From Thermoplasmata archaeon (GTDB lineage: Archaea; Thermoplasmatota; Thermoplasmata; Thermoplasmatales; B87-G9), in assembly GCA_003649695.1 (NCBI GenBank), contig QMSR01000006.1, positions 1-18,588 of the forward strand: a stretch of DNA of 18,588 nt, written 5' to 3'. Positions 1-6,834 of the stretch are shown in pieces; position 1 is the first letter of the stretch; the number at the start of each line of letters is the position of its first letter. Below the pieces are notes generated by a model that was not told the origin of the DNA, made no database searches, and saw only the letters and a list, made by a program, of their open reading frames with translations. Made by a program: the position numbers and the translations under genes.

Positions 1-1043
1 ACCAGGGACCTCAGCTTTTCTAGCTTCGGGTTCGGCTCCCTTACGGCCTCCCTCGCCTGGATGAGGGCCACCTGGAACAGGGGGTGGTTCACGACGATGG
101 AGTCAGCCCTGCTCCTCCTCTCCTTGGATATCCTCCTCAGGTAGTCGTAGCATGCCTCCGCCCCCTGCGTCTCAAGGAACTCTAAGGCGTAGTCGACCTT
201 CAGCGCCGCGGTGGCCAGCTGGATGGCCCCGAAGAGGCTGCCCCTCCGCGAGAGTTCCGAGTCCAGCCTCCCCTTCAGGTCCTCTATCAGCCTCGCCAGG
301 TCCCCCCTCGTGGCCCCCTTGTCGACGAGCCCCAACTCCTCCAGCTTGCTCAGGAAATCCTTCAGGATCTCCTTCAGGGTCTTCCTGAGAGCCCTCCACT
401 TCTCCGGCATGGCGACCTTGACCACCTTAATCTCCATCCCGGCGACGTAGGGCCTCACGTCCGGGTCCTGGGGGGTCCTCGCCTCTATGAACCTTATCCC
501 CAGGTTCCTGAGGACCTCCCGCAGCCCCTCCCTGGTGGAGGGAGGGGACGCCGTGAGGGCGAGGATCCTCCCCCTGCCGTCCTCCAGGAACTCCCTGGCT
601 ATGGGGACGTAGGCGTAGTCCCCGACCGCCCTGTGGGCCTCGTCCACCACAAGGAGGGAGAACTCGGAGGGCCTGTGGCCCTCCTTCATCATGGAGAGCA
701 CCGTCTGGGGCGTGGCCACCACCACGGGGCACCCCCTCCAGATCCTGGGCCTCTCGGTCCTCGGGGTCCTACCCGTTAGCTCGCAGATGGGCTCCGCCCT
801 CAGGATCGACCTCAGGGTCTTGACGTGCTGCATGACGAGGGGCCTTGTGGGGGCGAGCATGAGGACCCTGCCCCCAATCCTGAGCACCTCCGCCATGACC
901 AGGGCCGCGATGACCGTCTTCCCCAGGCCGGTGGGGAGCACGACCAGCGTGTTCCCCCTGAGGGCGGTGCCCGCGATGTTCAGCTGGTACTCCCTCCGGA
1001 GAACCGCCCCCTCCCTTATGAGGGGGTGCCTGACGTATTCCAC
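1..1043 (-). CDS. hef: Hef/FANCM-type SF2 DNA helicase, N-terminal part (runs off the window)
   Basis: ATP-dependent helicase of the archaeal Hef (XPF/FANCM-like) group, which acts on stalled replication forks and branched DNA. Only the first 347 codons lie here; helicase domain 2 and any nuclease domain lie off the left edge. Visible motifs are a Q-motif-like RREYQ (residues 16-20), Walker A PTGLGKT (37-43), APTRPL (64-69), TPQT (111-114), DEAH (134-137) and TASP (164-167). TASP in place of the usual SAT is typical of Hef/MPH1 helicases. A charged, helical stretch after about residue 210 fits the Hef insertion domain. The GTG start at 1041-1043 is the first usual start after an in-frame TAG three codons upstream. 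A TATA-like TTTAAA lies about 24 nt upstream, so the mRNA is probably leaderless. Family call strong; Hef rather than another DEAH helicase is likely but unproven without the C-terminus. Confidence 0.85.
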   Translation of the reverse strand, partial: MEYVRHPLIREGAVLRREYQLNIAGTALRGNTLVVLPTGLGKTVIAALVMAEVLRIGGRVLMLAPTRPLVMQHVKTLRSILRAEPICELTGRTPRTERPRIWRGCPVVVATPQTVLSMMKEGHRPSEFSLLVVDEAHRAVGDYAYVPIAREFLEDGRGRILALTASPPSTREGLREVLRNLGIRFIEARTPQDPDVRPYVAGMEIKVVKVAMPEKWRALRKTLKEILKDFLSKLEELGLVDKGATRGDLARLIEDLKGRLDSELSRRGSLFGAIQLATAALKVDYALEFLETQGAEACYDYLRRISKERRSRADSIVVNHPLFQVALIQAREAVREPNPKLEKLRSL

Positions 1044-1062
1044 AATACCCTAAGGGGAACCG

Positions 1063-1070
1063 TTTTAAAT
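1063..1070. promoter_or_regulatory. Shared TATA-like element between helicase and tRNA-Arg
   Basis: The sequence TTTTAAAT contains the perfect palindrome TTTAAA (centre 1066.5). It lies about 24 nt from the helicase GTG (1043, minus) and about 28 nt from the mature tRNA 5' end (1095, plus). It is the only AT-rich block in the gap. Its position suits TBP binding for both directions, giving a leaderless helicase mRNA and a tRNA precursor with almost no 5' leader. Assigned by position and composition only. Confidence 0.6.
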
Positions 1071-1094
1071 TGCCTGGGGTTAAGGGAACGGAGC

Positions 1095-1172
1095 GGGCGC
1101 GTAGCTCAGCATGGACAGAGCGACGGCCTCCTAAGCCGTAGGTCGCGGGTTCAAATCCCGCCGCGCCCGCCA
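1095..1172 (+). tRNA. tRNA-Arg, anticodon CCU, CCA encoded
   Basis: A complete cloverleaf can be folded by hand. The acceptor stem GGGCGCG (1095-1101) pairs with CGCGCCC (1162-1168). The D stem is GCTC (1104-1107) with GAGC (1118-1121). The anticodon stem ACGGC (1123-1127) pairs with GCCGT (1135-1139) around loop CTCCTAA, giving anticodon CCT (1129+1=1130-1132) flanked by T33 and A37. The T stem GCGGG (1145-1149) pairs with CCCGC (1157-1161), loop TTCAAAT. The discriminator is G1169, and CCA is encoded at 1170-1172. It reads AGG, a common Arg codon in this window. No intron is present. The next gene begins 13 nt after the CCA. Confidence 0.97.
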
Positions 1173-1185
1173 TGGGGGTGCCATT

Positions 1186-1782
1186 TTGACGGTCGTAGGT
1201 TGGGACGTCTCCCACGGGGAGTTCACGGTGGAGGACCCGTACTACTACGGGAAGTTGAGGAGGCTCATCGAGGAGAGGGGGAGGCTCATCGTCGCCTACA
1301 GGCTCGAGGAGCTCAAGGAGGCGGACGTGATCGTCCTCAACTACCCGGAGAAGCACTTCTCCGACCAGGAGGCCGAGTTCATCTACAGGCTCGCCTCAGC
1401 GGGGAAGAGGATCCTCGCACTGGGCTACTGCAACGACGAGGACGGCGCAAACGGGGTGATCTCGAAGCTTCTGCGCAAGGCGGGGATCGCCCTCAACCCC
1501 GACCTCGTGGAGGGGGAGGGCGAGGAGCCCTACATGCTGGAGGTCACGGACATCTACGCCTTCAACGAGGGCGTCTCCAAGGTGGTCCTGCCCTGCACGG
1601 CCTCCATGAGGCTCTACGGCGTCGCGAGGCCCATGGCCAGGTACAGGCACTCCATCGTCGGCGCCATGTCCAACTTCTTCTCCGGGACCTTCGTGGCCCT
1701 GGGGACCTGCGCCTTCTGGGACAACTTCTCCATAGGGCTCGCCGACAACGAGAGGTTCGCCCTAAACCTCCTCTCCCTCTAG
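1186..1782 (+). CDS. DUF4350/GATase1-like domain protein
   Basis: A 198-aa soluble protein with alternating beta strands and helices (VIVLNYPEK, RILALGYC). It ends in the pattern DNFSIGLADNERFALNLL, resembling the C-terminal motif of DUF4350 and IFT52/GldG-like domains, which have a class I glutamine-amidotransferase-like fold. It probably serves as a binding or scaffold domain; no catalytic triad could be identified. No signal peptide or membrane segment is seen. The start is TTG at 1186, preceded by a G-rich Shine-Dalgarno-like GGGGGTG at 1174-1180; no ATG or GTG is in frame nearby. The gene begins 13 nt after tRNA-Arg and is probably co-transcribed with it. Its last 21 nt overlap the radical SAM gene on the other strand. 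Family call moderate; function unknown. Confidence 0.7.
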   Translation: MTVVGWDVSHGEFTVEDPYYYGKLRRLIEERGRLIVAYRLEELKEADVIVLNYPEKHFSDQEAEFIYRLASAGKRILALGYCNDEDGANGVISKLLRKAGIALNPDLVEGEGEEPYMLEVTDIYAFNEGVSKVVLPCTASMRLYGVARPMARYRHSIVGAMSNFFSGTFVALGTCAFWDNFSIGLADNERFALNLLSL

Positions 1783-2847
1783 CGCCTCCACGGGGACCTG
1801 CTCCACGACCATCCGGTCCTCCGTGGGGTAGGCCTCCACCAGGTAGCCCTCCCCGGGCAGCCTCCTCCACAGCTCCAGCAGGACCCAAGGGGCCAGGACG
1901 ATCTCCATCCCCCTTACCTCGTAGAGCTCCCTGGGCACGCCCTCCTCCTCCAGCACCCTGAGGGCCTCCCCGACCCTGGGCGTGACCAGGACGCCGAAGA
2001 GCAGGGTGCCGTCTTCCGTCGGGAGCTCGAAGGACCTCGCGACCCTCCTCGCCCTCCGCCTCAGGCGGTTCCTCATCTGGACCGCACCCTTGTAGTAGGC
2101 GCTGCAGTAGTGGACCGTTATCGAGAGGCCCCGGGTGAGCTTCACTGCCTCCCTAGCCGCTTCCTCGCTCCCCTCTATACCGTAATCCACGTCGGACTTG
2201 GTCCTCAGGCCCCTGGCCAGGAGGGCCTCCGCGTTGGAGTCCGAGAGCTCCAGCTCGTTCATGTTCACGAAGGAAAGGCCCAGGGAATCCGCGAACTCTA
2301 TCAGCCTCGCCATCTCCCTCCCCCTCCCGGGGATGGCCGGGATCTCAAGGCCCACCGTCAGGCCCAGGTCCAGGGCCTCCCTCAAGAACTCCTCGTACTT
2401 TCCGCCCATCCTGGTCCAGGCGTACTCCACCGGATGCAGGCGGAGCTCGTCCAGGCCGGCGTCTGCCACCCTCCTCAGCGCTCCCGGGTCCGGGATCGCC
2501 GTGTAGAGGTGTATGTGGTGGGAAGGCCCGAACTCCCCCTTCAGGAGCTCGATGTAGTGCACCGTCTTCTCCACCACGAACAGGGGGTCGCCCCCGGTGA
2601 CGCCAGTTCCCCGGGCCCCGATGGACCTGGCCTCCAGAAGGACGTCCTCGTCGGAGTGCACCCTCAGCTCGTCGGCGAAGGTAACGTCCCTGCGGAACCT
2701 GTCCCTGGACACGGGGCAGTACCAGCACCGGAGGGGGCAAAGGCCCGAGACGAAGAGGACCATCTTGGCCCCCAGCCTGCAGAGCCTGCAGCCCACCGGG
2801 AGCCTCCCCCTGATCCAGGATTCTCCGGAAATCCTCCTAATCCGCAA
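1762..2847 (-). CDS. Radical SAM protein, COG2108 type (related to pyruvate formate-lyase activating enzyme)
   Basis: A 361-aa radical SAM protein. The iron-sulfur motif CPLRCWYC (CX3CX2C; C37, C41, C44) follows an extra N-terminal CRLC pair (C20, C23) in the context GAKMVLFVSGLC, which is characteristic of archaeal COG2108. GGDP (85-88) is the GGEP-like SAM-binding element. The substrate is unknown for the family. The start is TTG at 2845-2847, preceded by the strong Shine-Dalgarno-like GGGGGAGGAGGG; an internal GTG at residue 18 is less likely. The gene overlaps the end of the upstream methylthiotransferase gene by 11 nt, so the two should be translationally coupled. Its 3' end overlaps the DUF4350-like gene by 21 nt, convergently. 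Family call strong, biochemical role open. Confidence 0.85.
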   Translation of the reverse strand: MRIRRISGESWIRGRLPVGCRLCRLGAKMVLFVSGLCPLRCWYCPVSRDRFRRDVTFADELRVHSDEDVLLEARSIGARGTGVTGGDPLFVVEKTVHYIELLKGEFGPSHHIHLYTAIPDPGALRRVADAGLDELRLHPVEYAWTRMGGKYEEFLREALDLGLTVGLEIPAIPGRGREMARLIEFADSLGLSFVNMNELELSDSNAEALLARGLRTKSDVDYGIEGSEEAAREAVKLTRGLSITVHYCSAYYKGAVQMRNRLRRRARRVARSFELPTEDGTLLFGVLVTPRVGEALRVLEEEGVPRELYEVRGMEIVLAPWVLLELWRRLPGEGYLVEAYPTEDRMVVEQVPVEALEGEEV

Positions 2848-4063
2848 CCCTCCTCCCCCTCAGGTAGACGAATGAGTAGTCCACGATCTCCGCCTCGACC
2901 CACCTCCCCAGGGGGGCGGCGTCGAGGACGACGGGGCGGTAGGAGGGGGCCCTCGCGAGCACGGTCCCGCCCTTCCCCTCCTCCAGGACCAGTACCCTCA
3001 TCCTCCTGCCCACGAAGCGGGAGTTGTTCTCCAGGGATATCCGCCTGTGCAGTTCCGTGAGGAGCCTCGACCTCCTCTTGAGCTCCTGGCTGGGGAGCGG
3101 CTTCAGGCGCCATGCCGGCGTGCCGGGCCTCCTCGAGAACCTCGTGATGTTGAGGATGTCCGGCCTCACCCTCTCCACCAGCTCCACGGTGTTGCGGAAC
3201 GCCTCCTCGTCCTCCGTGGGGTATCCGACGATCACGTCCGTGGAGAGGAGGCCTTCGTGCCTCGACCTGAAGTCCCTGACCAACTCCTCGAACTCCTGCA
3301 CGATGTAGCCCCTGCGCATGTCCCTGAGGACCCTGTCATCGCCGCTCTGCACAGGTAGGTGGAGGAACTTGAAGACCCTGGGATGGGAGTAGACCTCCAT
3401 TAGGTCATCCCAGATCCGCGATGCGGTGTTTGGGTTCATCATGCCCACCCTGACCATGAAGTCCCCCTCCAGCCCGGCGACCATCTCCAGGAGCTCGGGG
3501 AGCGAAGACCCTATGTCCGTCCCGTAGGCGGCCGTGTCGGGGGCGGTCAACCTGATCTCCCTGTAGCCCATGGCCAGGGCCCTCTTCACGTTCTCCACGA
3601 TCAGCTCCGGCCTGTAGCTCCTCAGTCTGGGCCTGGCGACCTTGGTTATGCAGTAGCTGCAGGCTCCCAGGCAGCCGTCGGCGATGGGGATCCCCACGGC
3701 CAGGGAGTCCAGCCTGGGCACGGAGTCAAGCACGGGCCTGGAAAGCCCGAGAATCCTATGGGCCTCGGGGAGCTGGGAGGGCGTTATTCTCCTCACCGGG
3801 AGGCCGTCCAGGAGCTCCGGCCTGGCGGCCGGGAGGCAGCCCGAGACTATCACCTCCTTGCCGAGGGCCAGGAACCGCATGAGGGCGTTCATGGCCACTT
3901 GCTCGGTGCGCTGGATCACCACGCAGGTCCCGAAGAGGATGACATCGGCGTCCTCCGGCCTCGGGACAATCTCGTATCCGGAGGTACGCATGGCCTCCGC
4001 TAGCATCCAGGTCTCTGCCCGGTTCAGGGTGCAGCCCATGGCCTCCACGTAGAGTCTCGGCAC
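2837..4063 (-). CDS. tRNA t6A37 methylthiotransferase (archaeal eMtaB/CDKAL1 type)
   Basis: A 408-aa methylthiotransferase of the MiaB superfamily, archaeal/eukaryotic branch, which converts t6A at tRNA position 37 to ms2t6A. The N-terminal UPF0004 domain has the three cluster cysteines C11 (GCTLN), C47 (GTCVV) and C76 (SGCLP). The radical SAM motif is CLGACSYC (C131, C135, C138). The HLPVQSGDD element and TDVIVGYPTED are typical of the family. A C-terminal TRAM-like domain (about 345-405) would bind tRNA. Length is normal. The ATG at 4061-4063 has a TATA-like element about 26 nt upstream, implying a leaderless mRNA. It is first in a two-gene unit with the COG2108 protein. Confidence in family is high; the eMtaB rather than MiaB assignment rests on the archaeal context and motif style. 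Confidence 0.92.
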   Translation of the reverse strand: MPRLYVEAMGCTLNRAETWMLAEAMRTSGYEIVPRPEDADVILFGTCVVIQRTEQVAMNALMRFLALGKEVIVSGCLPAARPELLDGLPVRRITPSQLPEAHRILGLSRPVLDSVPRLDSLAVGIPIADGCLGACSYCITKVARPRLRSYRPELIVENVKRALAMGYREIRLTAPDTAAYGTDIGSSLPELLEMVAGLEGDFMVRVGMMNPNTASRIWDDLMEVYSHPRVFKFLHLPVQSGDDRVLRDMRRGYIVQEFEELVRDFRSRHEGLLSTDVIVGYPTEDEEAFRNTVELVERVRPDILNITRFSRRPGTPAWRLKPLPSQELKRRSRLLTELHRRISLENNSRFVGRRMRVLVLEEGKGGTVLARAPSYRPVVLDAAPLGRWVEAEIVDYSFVYLRGRRVAD

Positions 4064-4083
4064 CCCCCGTGGAGGATGATGAA

Positions 4084-4093
4084 GCTTGAAAAC
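4084..4093. promoter_or_regulatory. Shared TATA-like element between methylthiotransferase and creatininase-family genes
   Basis: The AT-rich block GCTTGAAAAC is centred at 4088.5. This is about 26 nt from both the minus-strand ATG at 4063 and the plus-strand ATG at 4115. On the minus strand it is preceded by a BRE-like GGAAAC. It is a weak TATA match in either direction, assigned because of its central position. Confidence 0.5.
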
Positions 4094-4114
4094 GGTTTCC
4101 GAACATCTGCATGT

Positions 4115-4819
4115 ATGAGGATAGACGAGCTGACGGGACCCAAGTTCGAGGAGCTGGGGCCCAGGCTGGCCTTCCTACCCGTGGGGTCCGTGGAGAGGCA
4201 CGGGGATCACCTCCCCCTCGGGACGGACACCATCATTGCTGAGCACCTGGCCAGGGAGCTCGCCTCCAGGACCAATGGTATTCTGCTGCCCACAATACCA
4301 TATGGCCCGTGCATAGCCCTAAGGGACTATCCGGGGACCTTCGATGTGGATTGGGAGGCCCTGTACCGCTATGTGCTCTCGGTCCTGCGGGAGGCCGCCA
4401 GGAACGGCCTCAAAAAGGTCGTCATTGTGAACGGGCACGGGGGAAACACGAACGTCCTGAAGTTCGCGGCGAGGAGGGCCTCCATCGAGCACGATATGCA
4501 GATCGTCGTCTTCGACTGGTGGAGGGACGTGGCCCAGGACGTGAGGAAGGAACTCTTCCCCCATCCGGGGCACGCCGGGGAGGATGAGACCTCGGTGCTC
4601 CTGGCCATCAGACCAGACCTGGCTGACATGGATAGGGCCGACGCCAACGAGGCACCTCACCCGACCCTCTCCCTGTACTCCCCCAGCACCTACAGGGAGG
4701 TCTTCGTGAAGCCCCTCATCGGGGACGCCAGGAAGGCGGACCCTGAGAGAGGCAGGAAGCTCCTAGACGCGGTGATCGAGGAGGTCCTCGACTTCCTCAG
4801 GGAGTGGAAGATGATCTAG
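4115..4819 (+). CDS. Creatininase-family amidohydrolase (possibly ArfB-like)
   Basis: A 234-aa metal-dependent amidohydrolase of the creatininase family. Metal-ligand motifs are SVERHGDHLPLGTD (E27, H29, H32, D38), NGHGGN (106-111) and HAGEDETS (H153, E155). In archaea the family includes ArfB, the formamide hydrolase of riboflavin/F420 synthesis. A riboflavin kinase lies 2.4 kb away, but these motifs are shared by the whole family and do not settle the substrate. I place the start at ATG 4115 (MRIDELTG). The frame is open 13 codons further to an ATG at 4076, but that extension has no family character and would run through the promoter block. A second ATG at 4111 is out of frame. The TAG stop shares a CTAG palindrome with the stop of the convergent JAMM gene. 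Confidence 0.88.
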   Translation: MRIDELTGPKFEELGPRLAFLPVGSVERHGDHLPLGTDTIIAEHLARELASRTNGILLPTIPYGPCIALRDYPGTFDVDWEALYRYVLSVLREAARNGLKKVVIVNGHGGNTNVLKFAARRASIEHDMQIVVFDWWRDVAQDVRKELFPHPGHAGEDETSVLLAIRPDLADMDRADANEAPHPTLSLYSPSTYREVFVKPLIGDARKADPERGRKLLDAVIEEVLDFLREWKMI

Positions 4820-5178
4820 TCCACCAGCTCCACCTGTACGGGACGCCCCTCCCTGTCGTAGGCGGCCCAGCAGTCCTCGCAGTAGGGGTACGCCACGATT
4901 ATGTGTAGCTTCCCCGTCCTGGAGAAGGTGATAAGGTCCTCCGGGGAGGGCTCGACGCTCCCCGAGGGGTGGGAGTGTATGGACCCCACGATGTGGAAGT
5001 CTATGGGCTTCATGATGGACCTGAAGAAGGCCGACGAGCCCGTGGTCACCGTGCCGGGGATTATCTGGATCTCCTTGACCACCCCGTCCTTCTCCCTGAG
5101 GAATCCCAGGAACTCCCTAGGGTGGGCGTTCCTCGCTATCTCCATGGCAAGCCTGATCAATCCCCTGGCGACCCTCAT
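4816..5178 (-). CDS. JAMM/MPN+ metallopeptidase (Mov34/PAD-1 family)
   Basis: A compact 120-aa JAMM domain, the zinc isopeptidase fold that in archaea removes ubiquitin-like SAMP modifiers (HvJAMM1). The catalytic set is complete: E22 in REFLGFL, then HSHPSGSVEPSPED with H68, H70, S78 and D81, matching E...HxHx7SxxD. A zinc-dependent active enzyme is therefore expected. CEDC near residue 100 is an extra cysteine pair. The domain has no extension, so target recognition must come from the core or partners. The ATG lies in a 4-nt ATGA overlap with the stop of NAD kinase, making this the third gene of the phosphatase-NAD kinase-JAMM operon. The reason for the linkage to NADP metabolism is unclear. 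Confidence 0.9.
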   Translation of the reverse strand: MRVARGLIRLAMEIARNAHPREFLGFLREKDGVVKEIQIIPGTVTTGSSAFFRSIMKPIDFHIVGSIHSHPSGSVEPSPEDLITFSRTGKLHIIVAYPYCEDCWAAYDREGRPVQVELVD

Positions 5179-5999
5179 CTCATCTGCTCCCAGAGGATAT
5201 CCCTCAGGTGTTTAATCGGGTCCTTCTTGGAGAGCCTGACGAAACGCGCTGGCCTGGGGGACCTCGTGACCCTGATCACGCTCCCGGGCCCGACGCCGTA
5301 CTTCGCTTGGCCGTCCAGGACCAGGATGTAGTGCCTGCCCCTGGAGTCGGGCTCGATCTCTATCGTGGAGGTGGGAGGCATCACGTAGTGCCTCGCGATG
5401 GACGCAAAGGGGGCCATGTAGGATAGGACCACCCCCTCCACCCTGGGGTGGAGCACAGGACCCCCGTTGCTCAGGACGTAGGACGTGCTCCCGGTGGGCG
5501 TCGAGACTATGACGCCATCCCCCCGCAGGCTGTCCAGGAGGCTCCCGTCCACCCTTACCTCGAACTGGCCCATCTTCGCTATGTCCGTCGTGTGCACTAC
5601 TGCCTCGTTCAGGCAGTCCTCCAGATCCCTGTCGTCGAGGCGGACGGAGATCCTCATCCTCTCCTCGACCTCGAATCGCCCGGCAAGCAGCATCTCCACC
5701 GCCCAGAGGGCCTCCTCGAAGTCGGCCTCGGCCAGGAAGCCCACGCTCCTGTGCCTGATGCCCAGGATGGGGGCGGCGCAGCGCTGTGCGGCCATGAGGA
5801 TGGTCCCGTCCCCGCCTATGACCACGAGGAAGTCGACGTCCATCTCCCCTAGGGGGAGGCCCTCCGTCCCCATCTCCCTAGCTAGGCCCTCCTCGAGGAC
5901 CACATCCGCCCTGCGCCCCACCTGGCCGAGGATCGCGCTCACGGTCCCGAGGACCTCGGCCTTCCCCTTAAGGTAGTTGGCGAATATGCCCAGCCTCAA
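5175..5999 (-). CDS. nadK: NAD kinase
   Basis: A 274-aa ATP-NAD/polyphosphate-NAD kinase, making NADP from NAD in the cytoplasm. Diagnostic motifs are GGDG (62-65, in VVIGGDGTIL), the substrate-binding LNEAVV (N131-E132) and TPTGSTSY (167-174), followed by SNGGPVLHP. The start is TTG at 5997-5999 (protein MRLGIFANYL), in a TTGA overlap with the stop of the phosphatase gene and preceded by GGGGGAGGT. The frame is open further upstream, but that sequence is the phosphatase gene read out of frame. Gene order phosphatase then kinase parallels the fused NADP phosphatase/NAD kinase MJ0917 of Methanocaldococcus, here as two coupled genes. Confidence 0.93.
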   Translation of the reverse strand: MRLGIFANYLKGKAEVLGTVSAILGQVGRRADVVLEEGLAREMGTEGLPLGEMDVDFLVVIGGDGTILMAAQRCAAPILGIRHRSVGFLAEADFEEALWAVEMLLAGRFEVEERMRISVRLDDRDLEDCLNEAVVHTTDIAKMGQFEVRVDGSLLDSLRGDGVIVSTPTGSTSYVLSNGGPVLHPRVEGVVLSYMAPFASIARHYVMPPTSTIEIEPDSRGRHYILVLDGQAKYGVGPGSVIRVTRSPRPARFVRLSKKDPIKHLRDILWEQMR

Positions 6000-6781
6000 A
6001 TCCCTACCTCCCCCAGGACCGCCTCGTCGGCGAAGGCGATCACGTTCTTCCTGACCCTCAAGGAGAGGGGCATCCGCAGGGGGTTGAGGGAGTCGTCCAC
6101 CATCCTCCCGCCAGCCTCCCTCACCAGGAGGTAAGCGGCCGCGACGTCCACGACCCTCAGGGCCCCTCCCCTCTCGAAGCAGTATACCACCAGGTCCGCA
6201 GAGCCCTGGGCCAGGAGGGCGAACTCCAGGGACGCCGCACCCAGGGACCTGCTCCTCTTGGGCCTGAGGGTTGCCATGGCCCACCTCCCCGGGGCGGACC
6301 ACCCGAGGTTTATGACGAAGAGGGAATCCTCCCTCCTGAAGGGCCTGACCGATATCCTCCGGCCGCAGCAGTAGGCCCCCTGGCCGGCGACGGCGTGGTA
6401 TTCCCTGTTGGCGGGAATGTTCAGGATGAGGGCGTGGGTGACGCCCTCAAGGCTCTTCTCAGCCACGGCCAGGGAGACGGAGTAAAACGGTATCCCCTTC
6501 TCGGCGTTGTAGGTCCCGTCCACGGGGTCCATCACGAGGACCTTGGAGTAGCCCCTGTTCACGTATCCCCTCTCCTCGGTCAGCACGGAAAGAGGGGGGT
6601 CCAGGGACTCCAGCTCCTCCATGGCGGCGTCCTCGGCTATCTTGTCTATGAGGGACGTGGGGGTTCCGTCGGCGCCCTTTCCAACCTTCTGGCCCCAGAC
6701 CTCCCTCCTCTCCCAGGCATCCTCGACGGCGTCCCTGACGGCGTGGGCGATCGCCCTGAGGACGCTCAGGTACCCTGTCAT
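5996..6781 (-). CDS. Inositol monophosphatase-family phosphatase (possible NADP phosphatase / FBPase)
   Basis: A 261-aa Mg2+-dependent phosphatase of the IMPase/FBPase superfamily. Metal-binding motifs are LTEERGY (E69-E70) and VMDPVDGTYNAEKG (DPVDGT 85-90), with D212 in RVVDVAAAYLL replacing the usual WDxAA form. Archaeal members act on inositol phosphate, fructose 1,6-bisphosphate and, in the MJ0917 fusion, NADP. Coupling to NAD kinase through a TTGA overlap favours an NADP(H)-phosphatase role, by inference. The ATG is at 6779-6781. The palindromic TATA-like element at 6802-6813 is about 27 nt upstream, so the message is probably leaderless. First gene of a three-gene operon. Confidence 0.88.
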   Translation of the reverse strand: MTGYLSVLRAIAHAVRDAVEDAWERREVWGQKVGKGADGTPTSLIDKIAEDAAMEELESLDPPLSVLTEERGYVNRGYSKVLVMDPVDGTYNAEKGIPFYSVSLAVAEKSLEGVTHALILNIPANREYHAVAGQGAYCCGRRISVRPFRREDSLFVINLGWSAPGRWAMATLRPKRSRSLGAASLEFALLAQGSADLVVYCFERGGALRVVDVAAAYLLVREAGGRMVDDSLNPLRMPLSLRVRKNVIAFADEAVLGEVGI

Positions 6782-6801
6782 CTTAAGCCCTAATGTCCCG
6801 A

Positions 6802-6813
6802 ATGATTAATCAT
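6802..6813. promoter_or_regulatory. Palindromic bidirectional promoter element (phosphatase operon / PIN-RibK)
   Basis: ATGATTAATCAT is a perfect 12-nt palindrome centred at 6807.5. It lies about 27 nt from the phosphatase ATG (6781, minus) and about 27 nt from the PIN TTG (6835, plus). Its core ATTAAT is TATA-like on both strands. It may equally be a dyad operator overlapping TATA. Confidence 0.55.
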
Positions 6814-6834
6814 ACTTCCCCTATTGTGGGTGGA

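Noticed and set aside
1095..1200. Minus-strand ORF across the tRNA reading GAAGFEPATYGLGGRRS
   Set aside because: This is the well-known spurious translation of an antisense tRNA gene; the cloverleaf on the plus strand explains it.
825..1961. Long plus-strand ORF (378 codons) across helicase, tRNA and DUF4350-like gene
   Set aside because: Arg/Pro/Gly-rich out-of-frame reading caused by high GC. It crosses a tRNA and has no domain character.
4076..4114. N-terminal extension of the creatininase-family protein from ATG 4076
   Set aside because: It would start upstream of the central promoter block and adds 13 residues without family resemblance. ATG 4115 fits the promoter spacing.
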